Shown: positions 1-9,439, counted from the stretch's first letter. The stretch is 64,000 nt of DNA from Cohaesibacter celericrescens (GCF_002866925.1 NZ_PKUQ01000042.1:186001-250000); one strand, 5' to 3'. Notes: generated by a model from the letters alone, not told the origin. Numbers and translations are program-made.

Positions 1-161
1 TTCTGGGCGGGTCCAAGGTTTTGATGCTGGAAACCCTGCTATATCAGCGGGTCAATGTATCCAATGATTTTGTTGCGGCCAGTGTCATCGCCATGATCCT
101 GATCGTCATGTCCTTTTCCACCAATCTGCTGCTCAAGCGCATTGCAACGGCCCGGAGTTGA
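1..161 (+). CDS. ABC transporter permease, C-terminal fragment (5' end outside window)
   Basis: The reading frame is open from the window edge (first full codon at base 3) to TGA at 159-161, encoding about 52 residues. The fragment contains one hydrophobic stretch (ASVIAMILIVMSFSTNLLL), the last membrane helix expected of a PotB/PotC-type ABC permease, followed by a short basic tail. The next permease starts 4 bases downstream, so this is almost certainly the first inner-membrane subunit of the same importer. The substrate-binding protein must lie further upstream. Substrate cannot be read from this fragment; the purine-salvage genes downstream suggest a nucleoside or nucleobase. Confidence 0.75.
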   Translation, partial: LGGSKVLMLETLLYQRVNVSNDFVAASVIAMILIVMSFSTNLLLKRIATARS

Positions 162-164
162 GCC

Positions 165-941
165 ATGAGACATTTTGCAAACTGGGGCATATTGGGGCTG
201 ACGCTTCTGTTCCTCATCGGGCCTTTTGTCATCATCATTTTCGCAGGCGCCTCTGCGGGCGAAAGCCTGACGTTCCCACCCGACGGCTTATCGCTAAAAT
301 GGTACGCCAAGGTCTTCACTGTTGAGAGTTTTCGCGCCAGCTTTGCGCTTTCGCTGTTCCTTGCCATTTTTGGCACGCTCACGGCGCTTCTTATAGGCGT
401 TCCTGCGGCTTATGCGCTTAGTCGCTATAAAATACCGGGGTCTGAGACCATCCGCACAATCGTGGCCGCGCCGATTATCGTGCCGGGCATCATCGTCGGC
501 CTTGCCCTGTTGCGCTATTTGGTGGTGCCGCTCAATTTCGGCATCACACTTGCTTTGTTCCTTGCGCACACGGCGCTGGTTTTGCCCTATGCCGTTCGGG
601 TCGTCTCTTCAAGCCTGAATAACCTCAAAGCCGATATGGAAGAAGCGGCTGTGCTTCTTGGCTGTTCACGCATGCAGGCTTTTACCAAAATTGTATTGCC
701 CAACATTCGTGGCGGCGTATTGGCCGCTTTCATTTTGGGGTTTGTGACCAGCTTTAATCAGGTGCCAGTATCGTTGTTCCTATCAGGTCCGGGCGTACGC
801 ACCCTTCCTATCGACATGTTGAGCTATATGGAGATCACCTACGATCCTTCTGTCGCCGCTTTGTCTGCGCTGCTGGCCTTCATGTCCCTCGCCATTGTTT
901 TTGTTGCCGAACGCCTTTTGGGATTATCTCGTTATGTCTGA
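165..941 (+). CDS. ABC transporter permease, PotC-like
   Basis: This 258-residue inner-membrane protein has about six hydrophobic segments. It carries the importer EAA loop (EEAAVLLGCSRMQAFTKIVLP, residues about 157-177) that contacts the ATPase, and its length is normal for binding-protein-dependent importers of the spermidine/putrescine-iron family. It starts 4 bases after the preceding permease and overlaps the ATPase gene by 8 bases, so the three form one transporter operon. Nucleoside hydrolase and adenine deaminase follow in the same operon, so I infer uptake of a purine nucleoside or base. Polyamine-type families are hard to assign by substrate, so this stays an inference. Confidence 0.85.
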   Translation: MRHFANWGILGLTLLFLIGPFVIIIFAGASAGESLTFPPDGLSLKWYAKVFTVESFRASFALSLFLAIFGTLTALLIGVPAAYALSRYKIPGSETIRTIVAAPIIVPGIIVGLALLRYLVVPLNFGITLALFLAHTALVLPYAVRVVSSSLNNLKADMEEAAVLLGCSRMQAFTKIVLPNIRGGVLAAFILGFVTSFNQVPVSLFLSGPGVRTLPIDMLSYMEITYDPSVAALSALLAFMSLAIVFVAERLLGLSRYV

Positions 942-1947
942 AAATTTTGTCCAGCTCACTGACCTGACCCTGTCCTATGGCAAGACGGTCGCCGTTCCTG
1001 AACTCAATTTGTCTATCGCTGAGGGCGAGCTGGTTGCCTTGCTAGGCCCGTCGGGCTGCGGCAAGACCACCACCATGCGTGCCATCGCCGGATTGCTACC
1101 ACCCACGTCGGGACGAATTCTGATTGACGGGCGCGACGTGACGCGTATGGCCGCTAACAAACGGGGCATTGGTCTGGTGTTCCAGTCCTATGCTCTGTTC
1201 CCCCATCTCAATGCCTTTGAGAATGTGGCCTTTGGCCTTCGTTTGCAAAAAATGTCCAATGACGAAGTGCAAACCCGCACTATGGCAGGGATCGAAAAGG
1301 TCGGCCTTTCGGGCTTTGAGAAACGAAAACCGGCCGAGATGTCAGGTGGGCAACAACAACGACTCTCGCTGGCGCGGTCGCTAGTGATGGAACCCAAAGT
1401 CTTGCTGTTGGATGAGCCTCTATCCAATCTTGACGCCCGGTTGCGGCTTGAAATGCGCACTGAGCTGCAACGCGTGCAGCGCGAAACCGGTGTCACAATG
1501 GTGTTCGTTACCCATGATCAAGCCGAAGCGCTGGCAATGGCCGACCGGATCGTACTGATGAATGCAGGTAAAATCGAGCAAGTTGGCACACCCGAAGATC
1601 TCTATGCCCGCCCCGAAACCGCTTTTGCAGCTGATTTCATCGGCTTTGAGAATATCTTTCACGTCAAGGATGGTGCGCTGGTCTCGGATGCGGGCAGCCT
1701 GCCCATGACCACGGCGAGCGACGCGGCCATATTGGCATGGCGACCCGGTGGGGTTCAGGTGGGGCAAGGTCCGCACCAAGGGGCTGTTCTGGCGTCCAGC
1801 TTCGCTGGAGAGCATCGCGAATATGTCATCGACAGCGCGCTCGGGCAAATCAAAGCCGATGCGCCAGTCGGAGCCGCAGCCGTGGCCATTGGCGACACCA
1901 TCGCCTTTGATTTACCCCTGCACACAGCACGTGCATTGGACGCTTGA
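934..1947 (+). CDS. ABC transporter ATP-binding protein, PotA/FbpC-like
   Basis: This is the 337-residue ATPase of the importer. It shows Walker A GPSGCGKT (about residues 40-47), Q-loop FQSYALFPH, signature MSGGQQQR, Walker B LLLDEP, D-loop SNLDARLR and H-loop VTHDQAEAL, all intact. The C-terminal 100 residues match a TOBE-like regulatory domain. The frame is open further upstream, but ATG 934 (MSENF) gives the family N-terminus and an 8-base overlap with the permease, which suggests translational coupling. The substrate is inferred from the downstream purine-salvage genes only. Confidence 0.88.
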   Translation: MSENFVQLTDLTLSYGKTVAVPELNLSIAEGELVALLGPSGCGKTTTMRAIAGLLPPTSGRILIDGRDVTRMAANKRGIGLVFQSYALFPHLNAFENVAFGLRLQKMSNDEVQTRTMAGIEKVGLSGFEKRKPAEMSGGQQQRLSLARSLVMEPKVLLLDEPLSNLDARLRLEMRTELQRVQRETGVTMVFVTHDQAEALAMADRIVLMNAGKIEQVGTPEDLYARPETAFAADFIGFENIFHVKDGALVSDAGSLPMTTASDAAILAWRPGGVQVGQGPHQGAVLASSFAGEHREYVIDSALGQIKADAPVGAAAVAIGDTIAFDLPLHTARALDA

Positions 1948-1949
1948 CG

Positions 1950-2843
1950 ATGCTGTGGGTCGACACCGATTTTGGCTTCGATGATCTATGGGCATTATTG
2001 TTATTGCAACAGCATGGCGTGTCACTGGCAGGCGTGTCGCTAGTCGCGGGAAATGTGCCGCTGGCGCAAGCCAAGGCCAATGCCCTTGGAGCGATTGAGA
2101 CCTATGGCCTGGACTTGCCTCTCTATGAGGGCGCTGATCGCCCTTTGCTACGCACGCTAGAGACCGCCGAAGCGATCCTTGGCCCAACCGGAATGCAGAC
2201 CCGCGGCAGGGCATTGCCATTTGTCCCCGCAAATCGTCCCTTGCCTGCCGCGGGATCTGCGCTTGCCAATTGGCTTTTATCAGCCAAAGATACTGAACCA
2301 CGCGAGATCCTTGCCATTGGACCACTGACCAACATCGCTCAGCTGATCGACGATACGCCCGAGGCCGCAGCCAAAATCACCCGCCTTGTCTGGATGGGTG
2401 GGAGCAACGGGCACGGCAATCACACCACTTTTGCCGAATACAACGCGATTGCCGATCCTGATGCCACCTTCAGAGTGATGCAGGCCAACTTGCCGCTTGA
2501 TGTGGTAGACCTGACACTGTGCCGCACGGTGAATTTTGCCGCCGATGATCTGCCCAATTGCGACCCGCTGACGGCGGATCTGCTGGGCGGATATCTCGAC
2601 ATTGCGATCAACAGGGGCCGCGACAGCATGGCAATCTATGACCCTGTGGCCGCGCTCGCGATTATCTCTCCCGAGGCTTTTGAGAGCCAAGCAATGGATA
2701 TGGCGATCGAGACACAATCGGGGGATCACTACGGGGCAACAACCTTCACAACAAATCCAGCAGCTATGGGGCATCTTTTGACCAAAGCTCCCCTTGATGC
2801 CGCTCGCACCTGTCTTCATGCACTAGCCAAGAAAGACCAATAA
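1950..2843 (+). CDS. Inosine-uridine preferring nucleoside hydrolase family protein
   Basis: The protein (about 297 residues) belongs to the IUNH fold, which hydrolyses the N-glycosidic bond of ribonucleosides to base plus ribose. The N-terminal calcium/ribose motif reads DTDFGFDD (family usual DTDPGxDD), so the aspartates are kept but Pro is Phe. LTNIAQL, WMGGSNGHGN, AEYNAIADPDA and a C-terminal YDPVAAL follow. The last motif is usually HDP; here the His is Tyr while the metal-binding Asp remains, so specificity or rate may differ. ATG 1950 follows a weak GGA; TTG 1944 overlapping the ATPase stop is an alternative. Next to an importer and adenine deaminase it probably releases adenine or another base from imported nucleosides. 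Confidence 0.85.
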   Translation: MLWVDTDFGFDDLWALLLLQQHGVSLAGVSLVAGNVPLAQAKANALGAIETYGLDLPLYEGADRPLLRTLETAEAILGPTGMQTRGRALPFVPANRPLPAAGSALANWLLSAKDTEPREILAIGPLTNIAQLIDDTPEAAAKITRLVWMGGSNGHGNHTTFAEYNAIADPDATFRVMQANLPLDVVDLTLCRTVNFAADDLPNCDPLTADLLGGYLDIAINRGRDSMAIYDPVAALAIISPEAFESQAMDMAIETQSGDHYGATTFTTNPAAMGHLLTKAPLDAARTCLHALAKKDQ

Positions 2844-2844
2844 C

Positions 2845-4620
2845 ATGGCGAAGGAAGCCAATCTTTCCAATCCCACCTTACGCCAATGCGCAGTTGATGC
2901 TGCCTGCGGCCGACGCGCCTTTGATATATTGATAGAAGGAGCCATCATCCTCGACATGGTGACAGGGCGAGAGCGACAGGCTGACATTGGCTTGGTTGGT
3001 GCGTTGATTGCATCGGTGCATGCTCCAGACCCACAGGCGCGCGCAAACAAACGCATCAATGCCGACGGGGCTTATGCTGTGCCCGGTTTCATTGATACAC
3101 ATATGCATATTGAAAGCTCGATGGTGACCGCAGCGACCTATTCCAATATCGCCCTTACCAAGGGAGTGACGAGCGTGGTTTGGGATCCACACGAACTCGC
3201 CAACGTTGTTGGAGTGGCTGGTGTTGACCATGCTCTGGAAGAAGCGCGTTCGGCGCGTTTGAGGATTCTGCCTCTGGCTCCCACCTGCGTGCCTTCTGCG
3301 CCGGGTTATGAATTTAGCGGTGGTGACTTTGATAGCGTGGTTCTGTCCGACCTTCTGAAACGGGATATGATCCATGGCGCTGCCGAGCTTATGACCATGC
3401 AGCCGTTGCTTGCCGGCGAAAAAAGGGTCACGGACATTGTCAATGCGGGGCTCGCCAGCGGAAAACGGGTATGCGGCCATGGACGCGGTCTTGCTGGCCG
3501 TGATCTGGCTGCCTATGCTGCGGCAGGCATCGAAACCGACCACGAGCTCACATCGGCTGAGGATCTGATTGCACGTCTTGAAGCGGGCATGACTGTAGAA
3601 TTACGCGGATCGCATGAGCATCTGTTGCCCGCCTTTGCCAAGGCTTTGCTGGAACTGGGCCAATTGCCGCAAACCGTCACACTATGTACCGATGATGTTT
3701 TTGCGGACGACTTACTGCACAAAGGAGCGCTTGACCGTGTGATGCGTATTTTGATCCGCGAAGGCTTGCCTGTCGACTGGGTTTATCGCGCTGCGACGCT
3801 CAATGCGGCCAGTCGCATTCGTCGTCCTGATCTTGGCTTGATAGCTCCGGGCAAACGCGCCGATATCGTATTGCTGTCTGATCTCATTGATGTGCGCGTT
3901 CAAACCGTCTTCACCGATGGAGCATTGGCAGTTGACAATGGTAAGCTTCTTGCGCCGGACCAGTCTGTGCCCTGCCCCGCAGCATTGTTAAAGACGGTCA
4001 AAACCGAACGGTTCACACCGCAGGATTTCGAAGTCGTCGCACAGGGCAACGAAGCCAAAATCGCCACTTTATCAAAACCACGCTTTCCACAATGGGGTGA
4101 ACGCGTCGTTGCCATAGAAGGCGATAGGCTGAAACTGCCCGATGACATGATCCGCATGGCGGTCGTCAACCGGCACGGGCGCCACACGCCGGTGCGTGTT
4201 GCATTTATGGAGAATTGGGGCACGTGGCGCGGCGCCTTTGCAACAACCATCTCTCACGATAGCCACAATCTGACAGTCTTTGGCCGCAATCCCGCTGATA
4301 TGGCCGCTGCAGCCAACGCCTTACACAGTATGGATGGCGGGTTAGCTGTGGCAAAGGACGGCGAAGTGATCGCCTCTCTTGCTCTACCCATTGCAGGCCT
4401 TGTCAGCAGCGACCCTCTTGAAAAGATTGCGGAGGATTTCACCGCAGTTCGCGCTGCTCTGGACGCGCTGGTGGATTGGGACCCACCTTACCTGGTGTTC
4501 AAAGCGCTATTCGGGTCATCCTTGGTCTGCAACCCCGGCCCGCGCCTTAGCGATGCCGGACTGGTGGATGTGTTCGAAGAGCGCATTCTCGAAAGTTGCG
4601 TGCTTGACAGCTATTTTTGA
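2845..4620 (+). CDS. ade: Adenine deaminase
   Basis: This 591-residue enzyme converts adenine to hypoxanthine and ammonia. It has the amidohydrolase metal motif in GFIDTHMHIESSM (about residues 77-89), the adenine-deaminase segment TSVVWDPHELANVVG, HGRG (about 211-214) and a C-terminal domain of the bacterial Ade family; length matches E. coli Ade (about 588). It starts 1 base after the nucleoside hydrolase stop, so it is the last gene of the import-hydrolysis-deamination operon. The product hypoxanthine would feed purine salvage or degradation. A long stem-loop overlaps its stop codon. Assignment is firm at family level. Confidence 0.92.
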   Translation: MAKEANLSNPTLRQCAVDAACGRRAFDILIEGAIILDMVTGRERQADIGLVGALIASVHAPDPQARANKRINADGAYAVPGFIDTHMHIESSMVTAATYSNIALTKGVTSVVWDPHELANVVGVAGVDHALEEARSARLRILPLAPTCVPSAPGYEFSGGDFDSVVLSDLLKRDMIHGAAELMTMQPLLAGEKRVTDIVNAGLASGKRVCGHGRGLAGRDLAAYAAAGIETDHELTSAEDLIARLEAGMTVELRGSHEHLLPAFAKALLELGQLPQTVTLCTDDVFADDLLHKGALDRVMRILIREGLPVDWVYRAATLNAASRIRRPDLGLIAPGKRADIVLLSDLIDVRVQTVFTDGALAVDNGKLLAPDQSVPCPAALLKTVKTERFTPQDFEVVAQGNEAKIATLSKPRFPQWGERVVAIEGDRLKLPDDMIRMAVVNRHGRHTPVRVAFMENWGTWRGAFATTISHDSHNLTVFGRNPADMAAAANALHSMDGGLAVAKDGEVIASLALPIAGLVSSDPLEKIAEDFTAVRAALDALVDWDPPYLVFKALFGSSLVCNPGPRLSDAGLVDVFEERILESCVLDSYF

Positions 4621-4652
4621 TTCCAAGGCAGAAGTCCCGCCTTGGAGTCAAA
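4616..4652. terminator. Convergent stem-loop between ade and the RND pump gene
   Basis: Arms 4616-4629 and 4639-4652 pair as a 14-base stem (TTTGATTCCAAGGC with GCCTTGGAGTCAAA, one G-T pair) around a 9-base loop. It overlaps the ade stop and sits 14 bases beyond the RND gene stop. A-rich and T-rich stretches flank it rather than a clean U-tract, so it may act as a bidirectional terminator or 3'-end stabiliser. Confidence 0.6.
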
Positions 4653-4665
4653 CAAAAACGATAGC

Positions 4666-7600
4666 CTAACGTTTCTGCTTGGCCAATCCAAAATCGGCAA
4701 GAATGGCAAACAGGGATGGCACGAGGAATAAAGACAGGATGGTCGCAGTGAGAAGGCCAAACGCCAAACTGTTGACCAGTGGGATCAAGAATTGCGCCTG
4801 CGTGCTGGTTTCTGCCAACAAAGGCAACAGCCCCGCAATGGTGGTTAGTGACGTCAAAACAACAGCCCTGAAGCGTGCCTTGGCTGCCTCGCGAGAGGCG
4901 TCCAACGGATCACGGCCATTTTCCATTTCTTCATGGATGAATGAAACCAACAGGATCGAGTTATTGACCACAACACCGGACAAGGTCGCCAACCCGACCA
5001 GAGACGGGATAGACAAATCCAGCCCCATAGCCAAATGGCCAATTACCATGCCTATCGCTCCCAAAGGAATGGCCGCCAGCACGATGATGGGTTGGACATA
5101 ACTTTTAAACTGGAAGCTTAGGAGGATAAAGACGAAGACCAGCCCAATGAGAAAATTATTGAGCAATGAACTGCCCGTTGTTGCCGCTTCCTTGCCTTGG
5201 CCGACAAAAGAAACCGAAACATCGGGATATTTTTCCTTCAATTGGGGCAAAAAGTTAAGCTTGGTAAAGGCCATCAGCTCACGGGCATTGACAACGCTGG
5301 CCTTGATGGCCCCCTGCACCGTGACTGTACGCAGGCCATCAATGCGGTTGATGCGCGCATAGCCTCGGGTTTGGGTGACATCAGCAACTGTGGAGAGCGG
5401 AATTTTGGACCCGTCCGGTCCCGTCACTGTGATGGCCTCAATACCACCGGGGCTGTTGATCGAGCCGCTTGCCAACCGGACGCGAACATCAACACCATAA
5501 CGGCCCGTCTGCACCTGAATGCCGGTGCCGCCTTGAACGATAGCCCTCAGTTCTTCGGAGACTGATTTGGCATTCAGTCCCAACGCGCCCGCATCATCAC
5601 GCAGCTTGACGCTGAATTCGGGCTTCCCCGGGCGCAAATCATCAAGCACGTCGACCACGCCATTAAAGCCAAGAAGAAAGGCTTTGAGCTCATCGCCTGC
5701 TTTTTTCAAACTGACCAAATTGCCCCCACGCAAGCGGATATCAATAGCATTGCCAGCGACACCACGCTCTTTATCGGTGAATTTCATAGCCACAGCCCCT
5801 GCGACAGGACCGGTCAATTTGCGCCAACTGGCGATCATCTCTGAAATAGAGCCGCTTCGGTCTTGTGCCTTGATCAAATCGGCGCTGATGGTAGCAAGAT
5901 GCGGCCCCTTCTCGTTTGCATCTGCATTGATGCCATAATAGACAAGCACATTGCGAATAAGCGGTTGGCCATCTTTCTGGAGCGGGGTGAATTCCTGATT
6001 TACTTTTTCCAATGCCGCAACCACCTGATCAATGGCCTGTTCGGTTTGGCTGAGCGGCGTGCCTTGCGGCATGAGAATGCGCGCCTGAATGACATCGCTT
6101 TCCAGCTGAGGGAAGGACCGGAATTTGAGCATACCGCTGGGGAAAGCTGCCGCAGAAAGAATCAAAAGACCGATGATCAATCCCACTGTCAGATAGCGCC
6201 AAGCAATGGCAACATCCATCATCCGACCGAAGGCACCATTGCGGAAATTTTCAAAACCCTGTTCAAACACCGCGTGAAAACGAGATTGCTTTCTGTTGTT
6301 TTGTTTTTTGAGCGAATGATGCAGGTGAGAGGGGAGGATGAGAAAGGCCTCGACCAGGCTTACGGCCAAAGTGATGACCAGAATAACTGGCAGAACTTTG
6401 AGTACAGCTCCGATTTTCCCCGCCATCAATGCCAACGGGCCGACAATGAAAATCGTGGTGAGAAAAGAGGAGATCACACTCGGCATGACCTGACGCACGC
6501 CATTAACGGCAGCGTCCAGCTCACTTTCACCCTTCTTCAGGCGTGCACCTATATTCTCGGAAATGACGATTGCGTCATCCATCAAAAGACCGGTGGAGAC
6601 GATCAAGCCCACCATGGTCATGGTGTTGAGGGTGTATCCCAAGCCATGCATGACGAAGATGGCCCCAAGGAAAGACACCGGTAACCCCATTGCTACCCAA
6701 AAAGAATAACGCAGGGAAAAGAAAGCCCACATCGTTAGGAACACCAGAACAAGCCCCTGCACGCCATTGTCCGTCAGGATGCGCAAGCGATCAAGAATGT
6801 TGGGTGAGACGTCTTGAGAGATGTCAAGACTGACGCCGGAAGGCGCAAGATCACGTTCATTGGCCAAAATTTGGTCGATCAATGCCTTGACCTTCAGTGT
6901 GTCCTGATTGGGGGTCTTGGCTATTTCGATCAGGGCTGCCTGTTTGCCATTGAATGTGACTTTATCTTCAGCAAATTCAAACCGCTTTTCGATGGTGGCG
7001 ATATCTCGTAACCGCACCAAACCACCATCTGGCGAGCTTTGGATCACGATGTCGGCAAACTCGCGTGGTTTGCGTTTTTGGTCAGCATAGCGAAGCACCA
7101 GATCACCATTTTTGGTCTCCAGGGTGCCCGCTGGTAAATCAATGCTCTGATTGCGAATGGCTGCTGACACGTCTGTGACGCTCATGTCCAAATCCCGCAA
7201 TGCGGTCTCTGAGACTCTGACATCGATCAAGGGATCGGAGAAGCCCTTCATCGTTGCCTGAGCTATCTGCTTGTTGCGCAAAATGCGTGAAAGCACTTTG
7301 TCAGCATAGGCAAAGAGGCCTTGCTGGTCTTCAATGCCCGTGATGGCAATAGTGGAAACAGTGGCGGTTCGCTCCAGCTTGTTGACAGACGGCCGCTCTA
7401 CACGCTCAGGAAAGCCGGTGACGGCCTCAATTGCGCCTTTGATATCGTTGTAGAAAGTATCAAAATCCCGCCCCTCATACATGCGCACAACGGTGATGGC
7501 GAGATTTTCACGGGCTTCACATTGCAGTTCGAGCTTGTCTGGAATGACACCCAAAGCTTCCTCAACACGCAGGCAAACGGCCTCTTCCACCTCCAATGCG

Positions 7601-7758
7601 CTACCTCCGGGATAATTAACCCGGACTTCGACTTCGGTTGGCTCTGTAGCGGGAAAGGTATCCCGCTGCAAGTTGGGCAGCGAAAGCGCGCCAATCAAGA
7701 TGATGCCAACCATCAGCAAATTGGCTGCGGTCGGGTGATTGGTGAAATAACGGATCAT
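4666..7758 (-). CDS. RND efflux transporter permease subunit (AcrB/MdtC-type)
   Basis: This 1030-residue inner-membrane drug/proton antiporter has the classical duplicated RND layout: helix 1 at residues about 12-30, a large periplasmic loop, helices 2-6 (about 330-480), a second periplasmic domain and the last helices (about 860-1020). The proton-relay aspartate pair lies in STGLLMDDAIVISENI (helix 4). It lies 2 bases downstream of the adaptor gene, forming a two-gene pump operon. No outer-membrane channel is encoded nearby, so a TolC elsewhere is needed. It groups with the HAE-type exporters by motif; substrate is unknown. Confidence 0.92.
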   Translation of the reverse strand: MIRYFTNHPTAANLLMVGIILIGALSLPNLQRDTFPATEPTEVEVRVNYPGGSALEVEEAVCLRVEEALGVIPDKLELQCEARENLAITVVRMYEGRDFDTFYNDIKGAIEAVTGFPERVERPSVNKLERTATVSTIAITGIEDQQGLFAYADKVLSRILRNKQIAQATMKGFSDPLIDVRVSETALRDLDMSVTDVSAAIRNQSIDLPAGTLETKNGDLVLRYADQKRKPREFADIVIQSSPDGGLVRLRDIATIEKRFEFAEDKVTFNGKQAALIEIAKTPNQDTLKVKALIDQILANERDLAPSGVSLDISQDVSPNILDRLRILTDNGVQGLVLVFLTMWAFFSLRYSFWVAMGLPVSFLGAIFVMHGLGYTLNTMTMVGLIVSTGLLMDDAIVISENIGARLKKGESELDAAVNGVRQVMPSVISSFLTTIFIVGPLALMAGKIGAVLKVLPVILVITLAVSLVEAFLILPSHLHHSLKKQNNRKQSRFHAVFEQGFENFRNGAFGRMMDVAIAWRYLTVGLIIGLLILSAAAFPSGMLKFRSFPQLESDVIQARILMPQGTPLSQTEQAIDQVVAALEKVNQEFTPLQKDGQPLIRNVLVYYGINADANEKGPHLATISADLIKAQDRSGSISEMIASWRKLTGPVAGAVAMKFTDKERGVAGNAIDIRLRGGNLVSLKKAGDELKAFLLGFNGVVDVLDDLRPGKPEFSVKLRDDAGALGLNAKSVSEELRAIVQGGTGIQVQTGRYGVDVRVRLASGSINSPGGIEAITVTGPDGSKIPLSTVADVTQTRGYARINRIDGLRTVTVQGAIKASVVNARELMAFTKLNFLPQLKEKYPDVSVSFVGQGKEAATTGSSLLNNFLIGLVFVFILLSFQFKSYVQPIIVLAAIPLGAIGMVIGHLAMGLDLSIPSLVGLATLSGVVVNNSILLVSFIHEEMENGRDPLDASREAAKARFRAVVLTSLTTIAGLLPLLAETSTQAQFLIPLVNSLAFGLLTATILSLFLVPSLFAILADFGLAKQKR

Positions 7759-7760
7759 AA

Positions 7761-9101
7761 TTATTTCTTCCCTTCGCTAGCCTTTTTACCGGTTGCTGCT
7801 GCCATCGTGTCGGCAAGTAGGTTTTTATCCGGGCGCGGAGCGACAAGCATGCCGTCTACAGGGGCTGGCATATCAGACACAATGACCTTTTCATCGGGCT
7901 CAATGCCTGACTTCAAGACGACAATATCTCCCTGCGTATAGGCCACCTTGACGGATTTGAAACGCAAGCGCTTGTCCTTGTCGACAACCATCACCATACC
8001 CTTGCGCACACTTAACGCTGGCAGGGCTATTTTGTTCTTTTGGGGTTGGCCTTCCAAAATCACTTCAACCGCAGTATCGCGCACCAGTGGCGGGCGCTGT
8101 CCGGGCGTTGCTTGGCCATAAGGATCATCAACCTTGAGCACTATACCACGGGTGCGGGTTTTGGGGTCCATGGCTTGAGAAACGCGATCTAATTTGGCGT
8201 CCCATTCGAGGACACCTTTAGGGACATGCAAACGAACTTTGGCTTTGAGCAGCTCATGTCGCTCTGAAACGCCACGTGCATCTTCCGCAAGCGTCTCTAA
8301 AGCTGCGCCTGTGTCACCTGTCTTGCCGAATAAAGGGCTTAGGGCGCCGATTGGGAATTGCGCGATGACTTCGGCCACGTCAATACCATCGCCACTAAAG
8401 AGTGTTTGGCCTTTGTTGACATATTGTCCCTGAGCAATATCGACAGCGCCCAAACGAATATCAAAGGGTGCCTTAATCAAGGTACGCTGCACATTCAGTG
8501 CGGCAATATCACGTTGACGCGACAATATATTGCGCTCTGCTTGATTGAGTTTGAGACCACTTTGAAGCGTTTGGACCTTGGCTTGCGCTGTCAACATTGC
8601 CCGTTCAGCTGCGTCCACGGCGGCTTTGGCCGAGGAGCCTTGTTTGAGCAATTGCTGTTTGCGCGCCATGTCATCCTCAAGCAACTCAAGCGACCGTTCC
8701 TCGATTCTGAGTGACGCTCGGGTGGTCTCGTCCTTGGCAGCCAGTGCTTCTTTTTGGGCGTCGATCTGGGCAAGCCCCAGCTCATATTCCTGCGCATCAA
8801 TGCGCAACAATTCAGAACCTTGCTGAATGAGCAATCCGTTGCGCAACTTGTCTGCGGTCCAAACCACAGAACCGGCGACCTGGGCCACGGCATCCCATCT
8901 GCGGGCTGGTTGAACCTTGCCATACCCCCTAATCGAAGGAACAGCCGTGACCGCTTTGACTGATATGACCTTTACCGGTGTGGCTTTTTCCTTCTTGTCG
9001 GCCGCGGCTTGAGGCGGTTTGGCATTGTTGCCTGAAAACAGCAAAACGGCCAGCGCCAATGCAATGGGAGGAATGAATAGGAATTTCTTGAAGATGCTCA
9101 T
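7761..9101 (-). CDS. RND efflux periplasmic adaptor (membrane fusion protein)
   Basis: The 446-residue protein has an N-terminal membrane segment or signal (residues about 7-24), a split biotinyl-lipoyl-like domain (GYGKVQPARRWD and later IKAPFDIRLG), an alpha-helical hairpin of about 100 residues rich in Gln/Lys/Glu, and beta-barrel and membrane-proximal domains ending in ...VVLKSGIEPDEKVIVSD. These are AcrA/HlyD-family features. It links the RND pump to an outer-membrane channel. It is the first gene of the operon, with a palindromic site 61-125 bases upstream of its start that could hold a repressor. Confidence 0.9.
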   Translation of the reverse strand: MSIFKKFLFIPPIALALAVLLFSGNNAKPPQAAADKKEKATPVKVISVKAVTAVPSIRGYGKVQPARRWDAVAQVAGSVVWTADKLRNGLLIQQGSELLRIDAQEYELGLAQIDAQKEALAAKDETTRASLRIEERSLELLEDDMARKQQLLKQGSSAKAAVDAAERAMLTAQAKVQTLQSGLKLNQAERNILSRQRDIAALNVQRTLIKAPFDIRLGAVDIAQGQYVNKGQTLFSGDGIDVAEVIAQFPIGALSPLFGKTGDTGAALETLAEDARGVSERHELLKAKVRLHVPKGVLEWDAKLDRVSQAMDPKTRTRGIVLKVDDPYGQATPGQRPPLVRDTAVEVILEGQPQKNKIALPALSVRKGMVMVVDKDKRLRFKSVKVAYTQGDIVVLKSGIEPDEKVIVSDMPAPVDGMLVAPRPDKNLLADTMAAATGKKASEGKK

Positions 9102-9161
9102 GGTTCAGCTCATTTCAAACAGGGCTAGCCATAGGAAGATGCGATTCAGAAAGACAAATGT

Positions 9162-9226
9162 CGTTACATTGCAATTATTGAATGTAGTGACTTTACCATA
9201 TAGAGATCAAGATAATAAATGTAACG
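9162..9226 (-). promoter_or_regulatory. Putative operator palindromes of the efflux operon
   Basis: CGTTACATT (9162-9170) recurs inverted as AATGTAACG (9218-9226). The first half also pairs locally with AATGTA at 9181-9186, with CAAT-T-ATTG (9172-9180) inside. Such nested inverted repeats upstream of an RND operon are typical of TetR- or MarR-type repressor sites. No regulator gene of that type is adjacent, so the partner is unknown. Confidence 0.4.
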
Positions 9227-9374
9227 GAACGCAACCAAACGCACTGAGCCTGCTCGAGCGTATTCTGTGACCCGAGCGATCCACGGCTTCTGGCCTAAGC
9301 TGGTTGACAAATTGTCGGCCAGACTTAAGGGCCATACAGTCGAGCCCCTTTTAGAAGCCGCATGCGCGTTCAAT

Positions 9375-9439
9375 TTGTAATACAAGTTATAAAAATCGCT
9401 AATTTTTTGCTTCCCCACTCCCTTCAACATATATTACAA
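9375..9439 (+). promoter_or_regulatory. Putative FadR/GntR-type operators upstream of the discoidin-like gene
   Basis: A perfect palindrome TTGTA-A-TACAA lies at 9375-9385 and fits the GTN(0-1)AC core of FCD-type GntR operators. A second copy on the other strand lies at 9429-9439 (TTGTAATATAT, 9 of 11 bases). A third copy precedes the GntR gene itself (10379-10389). The adjacent regulator is the obvious candidate to bind them. Confidence 0.5.

Noticed and set aside
5863-6684. 273-codon plus-strand frame inside the RND pump gene
   Set aside because: It is antisense to a conserved transporter and its translation is low-complexity without recognisable domains.
9164-9430. 88-codon minus-strand frame upstream of the efflux operon
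   Set aside because: It covers both operator-like clusters, has no ribosome site and no recognisable features.
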